64,000 nucleotides of DNA. Source: Mucilaginibacter galii (GTDB taxonomy: Bacteria > Bacteroidota > Bacteroidia > Sphingobacteriales > Sphingobacteriaceae). Below the pieces are notes generated by a model. The model saw only the letters and a list, made by a program, of their open reading frames with translations, did no database searches and was not told the origin of the DNA. Both the position numbers and the translations under genes were made by a program. The stretch covers positions 124,001-188,000 of the forward strand of contig NZ_BMDO01000006.1 of the NCBI RefSeq assembly GCF_014635825.1, in the 5' to 3' direction. Below are positions 63,961 to 64,000 of the stretch, piece by piece (position 1 is the first letter of the stretch; each line of letters begins with the position of its first letter).

Positions 63961-63974
63961 CCCAATCGGCATAT
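63961..63974 (-). promoter_or_regulatory. ATATGCCGATTGGG element, copy 5
   Basis: On the minus strand ATATGCCGATTGGG lies 24 bp before the GT8 start, following an AT-rich, TATATATTTTA promoter-like sequence. It is the only copy outside the rightward phage genes. Confidence 0.45.
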
Positions 63975-64000
63975 GCCACTAAAATATATAAAATTCATAA

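Noticed and set aside
1..64000. tRNA, rRNA, tmRNA or riboswitch genes
   Set aside because: No conserved T-loop, rRNA or known riboswitch signature was noticed on either strand.

Overview
The window looks like a chromosomal segment of a Bacteroidota bacterium, most probably Sphingobacteriaceae close to Mucilaginibacter or Pedobacter. This is inferred from the gene families (820-residue MacB/FtsX-like permeases in tandem, DUF4920, DUF3347, DUF2795, a PD40-amidohydrolase fusion, a glycine-rich RRM protein), from repeated TAnnTTTG promoter boxes such as TACATTTGC, and from spacer repeats of a kind common in this phylum. No species call is possible from sequence reading alone. No rRNA, tRNA, CRISPR array or intact insertion sequence was seen.

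Positions 1-36,950 are host genes. They comprise the end of an RND efflux operon (TolC plus RND pump, cut by the left edge), a flavin amine oxidase, a metallo-beta-lactamase-fold hydrolase with a small overlapping partner, a TraB/GumN protein and two tandem ABC-type permeases. These are followed by a CAT-like acetyltransferase, a lipid kinase/dual-specificity phosphatase pair, a HAD hydrolase, a CPA1 antiporter, queA, ispD, two tandem 53-residue membrane proteins missed by ordinary ORF cut-offs, DUF2795 and a cobalamin adenosyltransferase. Next come a GH19 lipoprotein, DUF4920, a dicarboxylate symporter, the PD40-amidohydrolase, DUF1810, an esterase, citrate synthase, DUF3347, two hypotheticals, an RRM protein, an M16 peptidase, a response regulator and a lipoprotein.

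Positions 36,975-61,671 hold a compact tailed-phage cluster. An S24-type repressor reads leftward. Rightward come small early genes, terminase small and large subunits, a tail-chaperone-like gene with a T9 slippery site feeding a -1 frame extension, three tail-associated genes, a secreted cargo protein, a tape measure protein, a small HTH-like protein, a ClpP-type protease fused to a scaffold-like tail, the presumed capsid, tail-tube and portal proteins, an adaptor, two collagen-like fibre proteins and a beta-helix spike. A GNAT acetyltransferase and a hypothetical gene lie on the opposite strand between the early genes and terminase. I see no integrase, replication or lysis gene, so the cluster may be a remnant, a domesticated element or a GTA-like element. 

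The spacers between the structural genes are filled with inverted repeats and heptamer arrays. A near-palindrome of the type ATGCCAATYGGCA recurs five times from 38.5 kb to the right edge. Positions 61,973-63,936 hold an acyltransferase 3 and a GT8 glycosyltransferase, probably part of a surface-polysaccharide locus that continues to the right.
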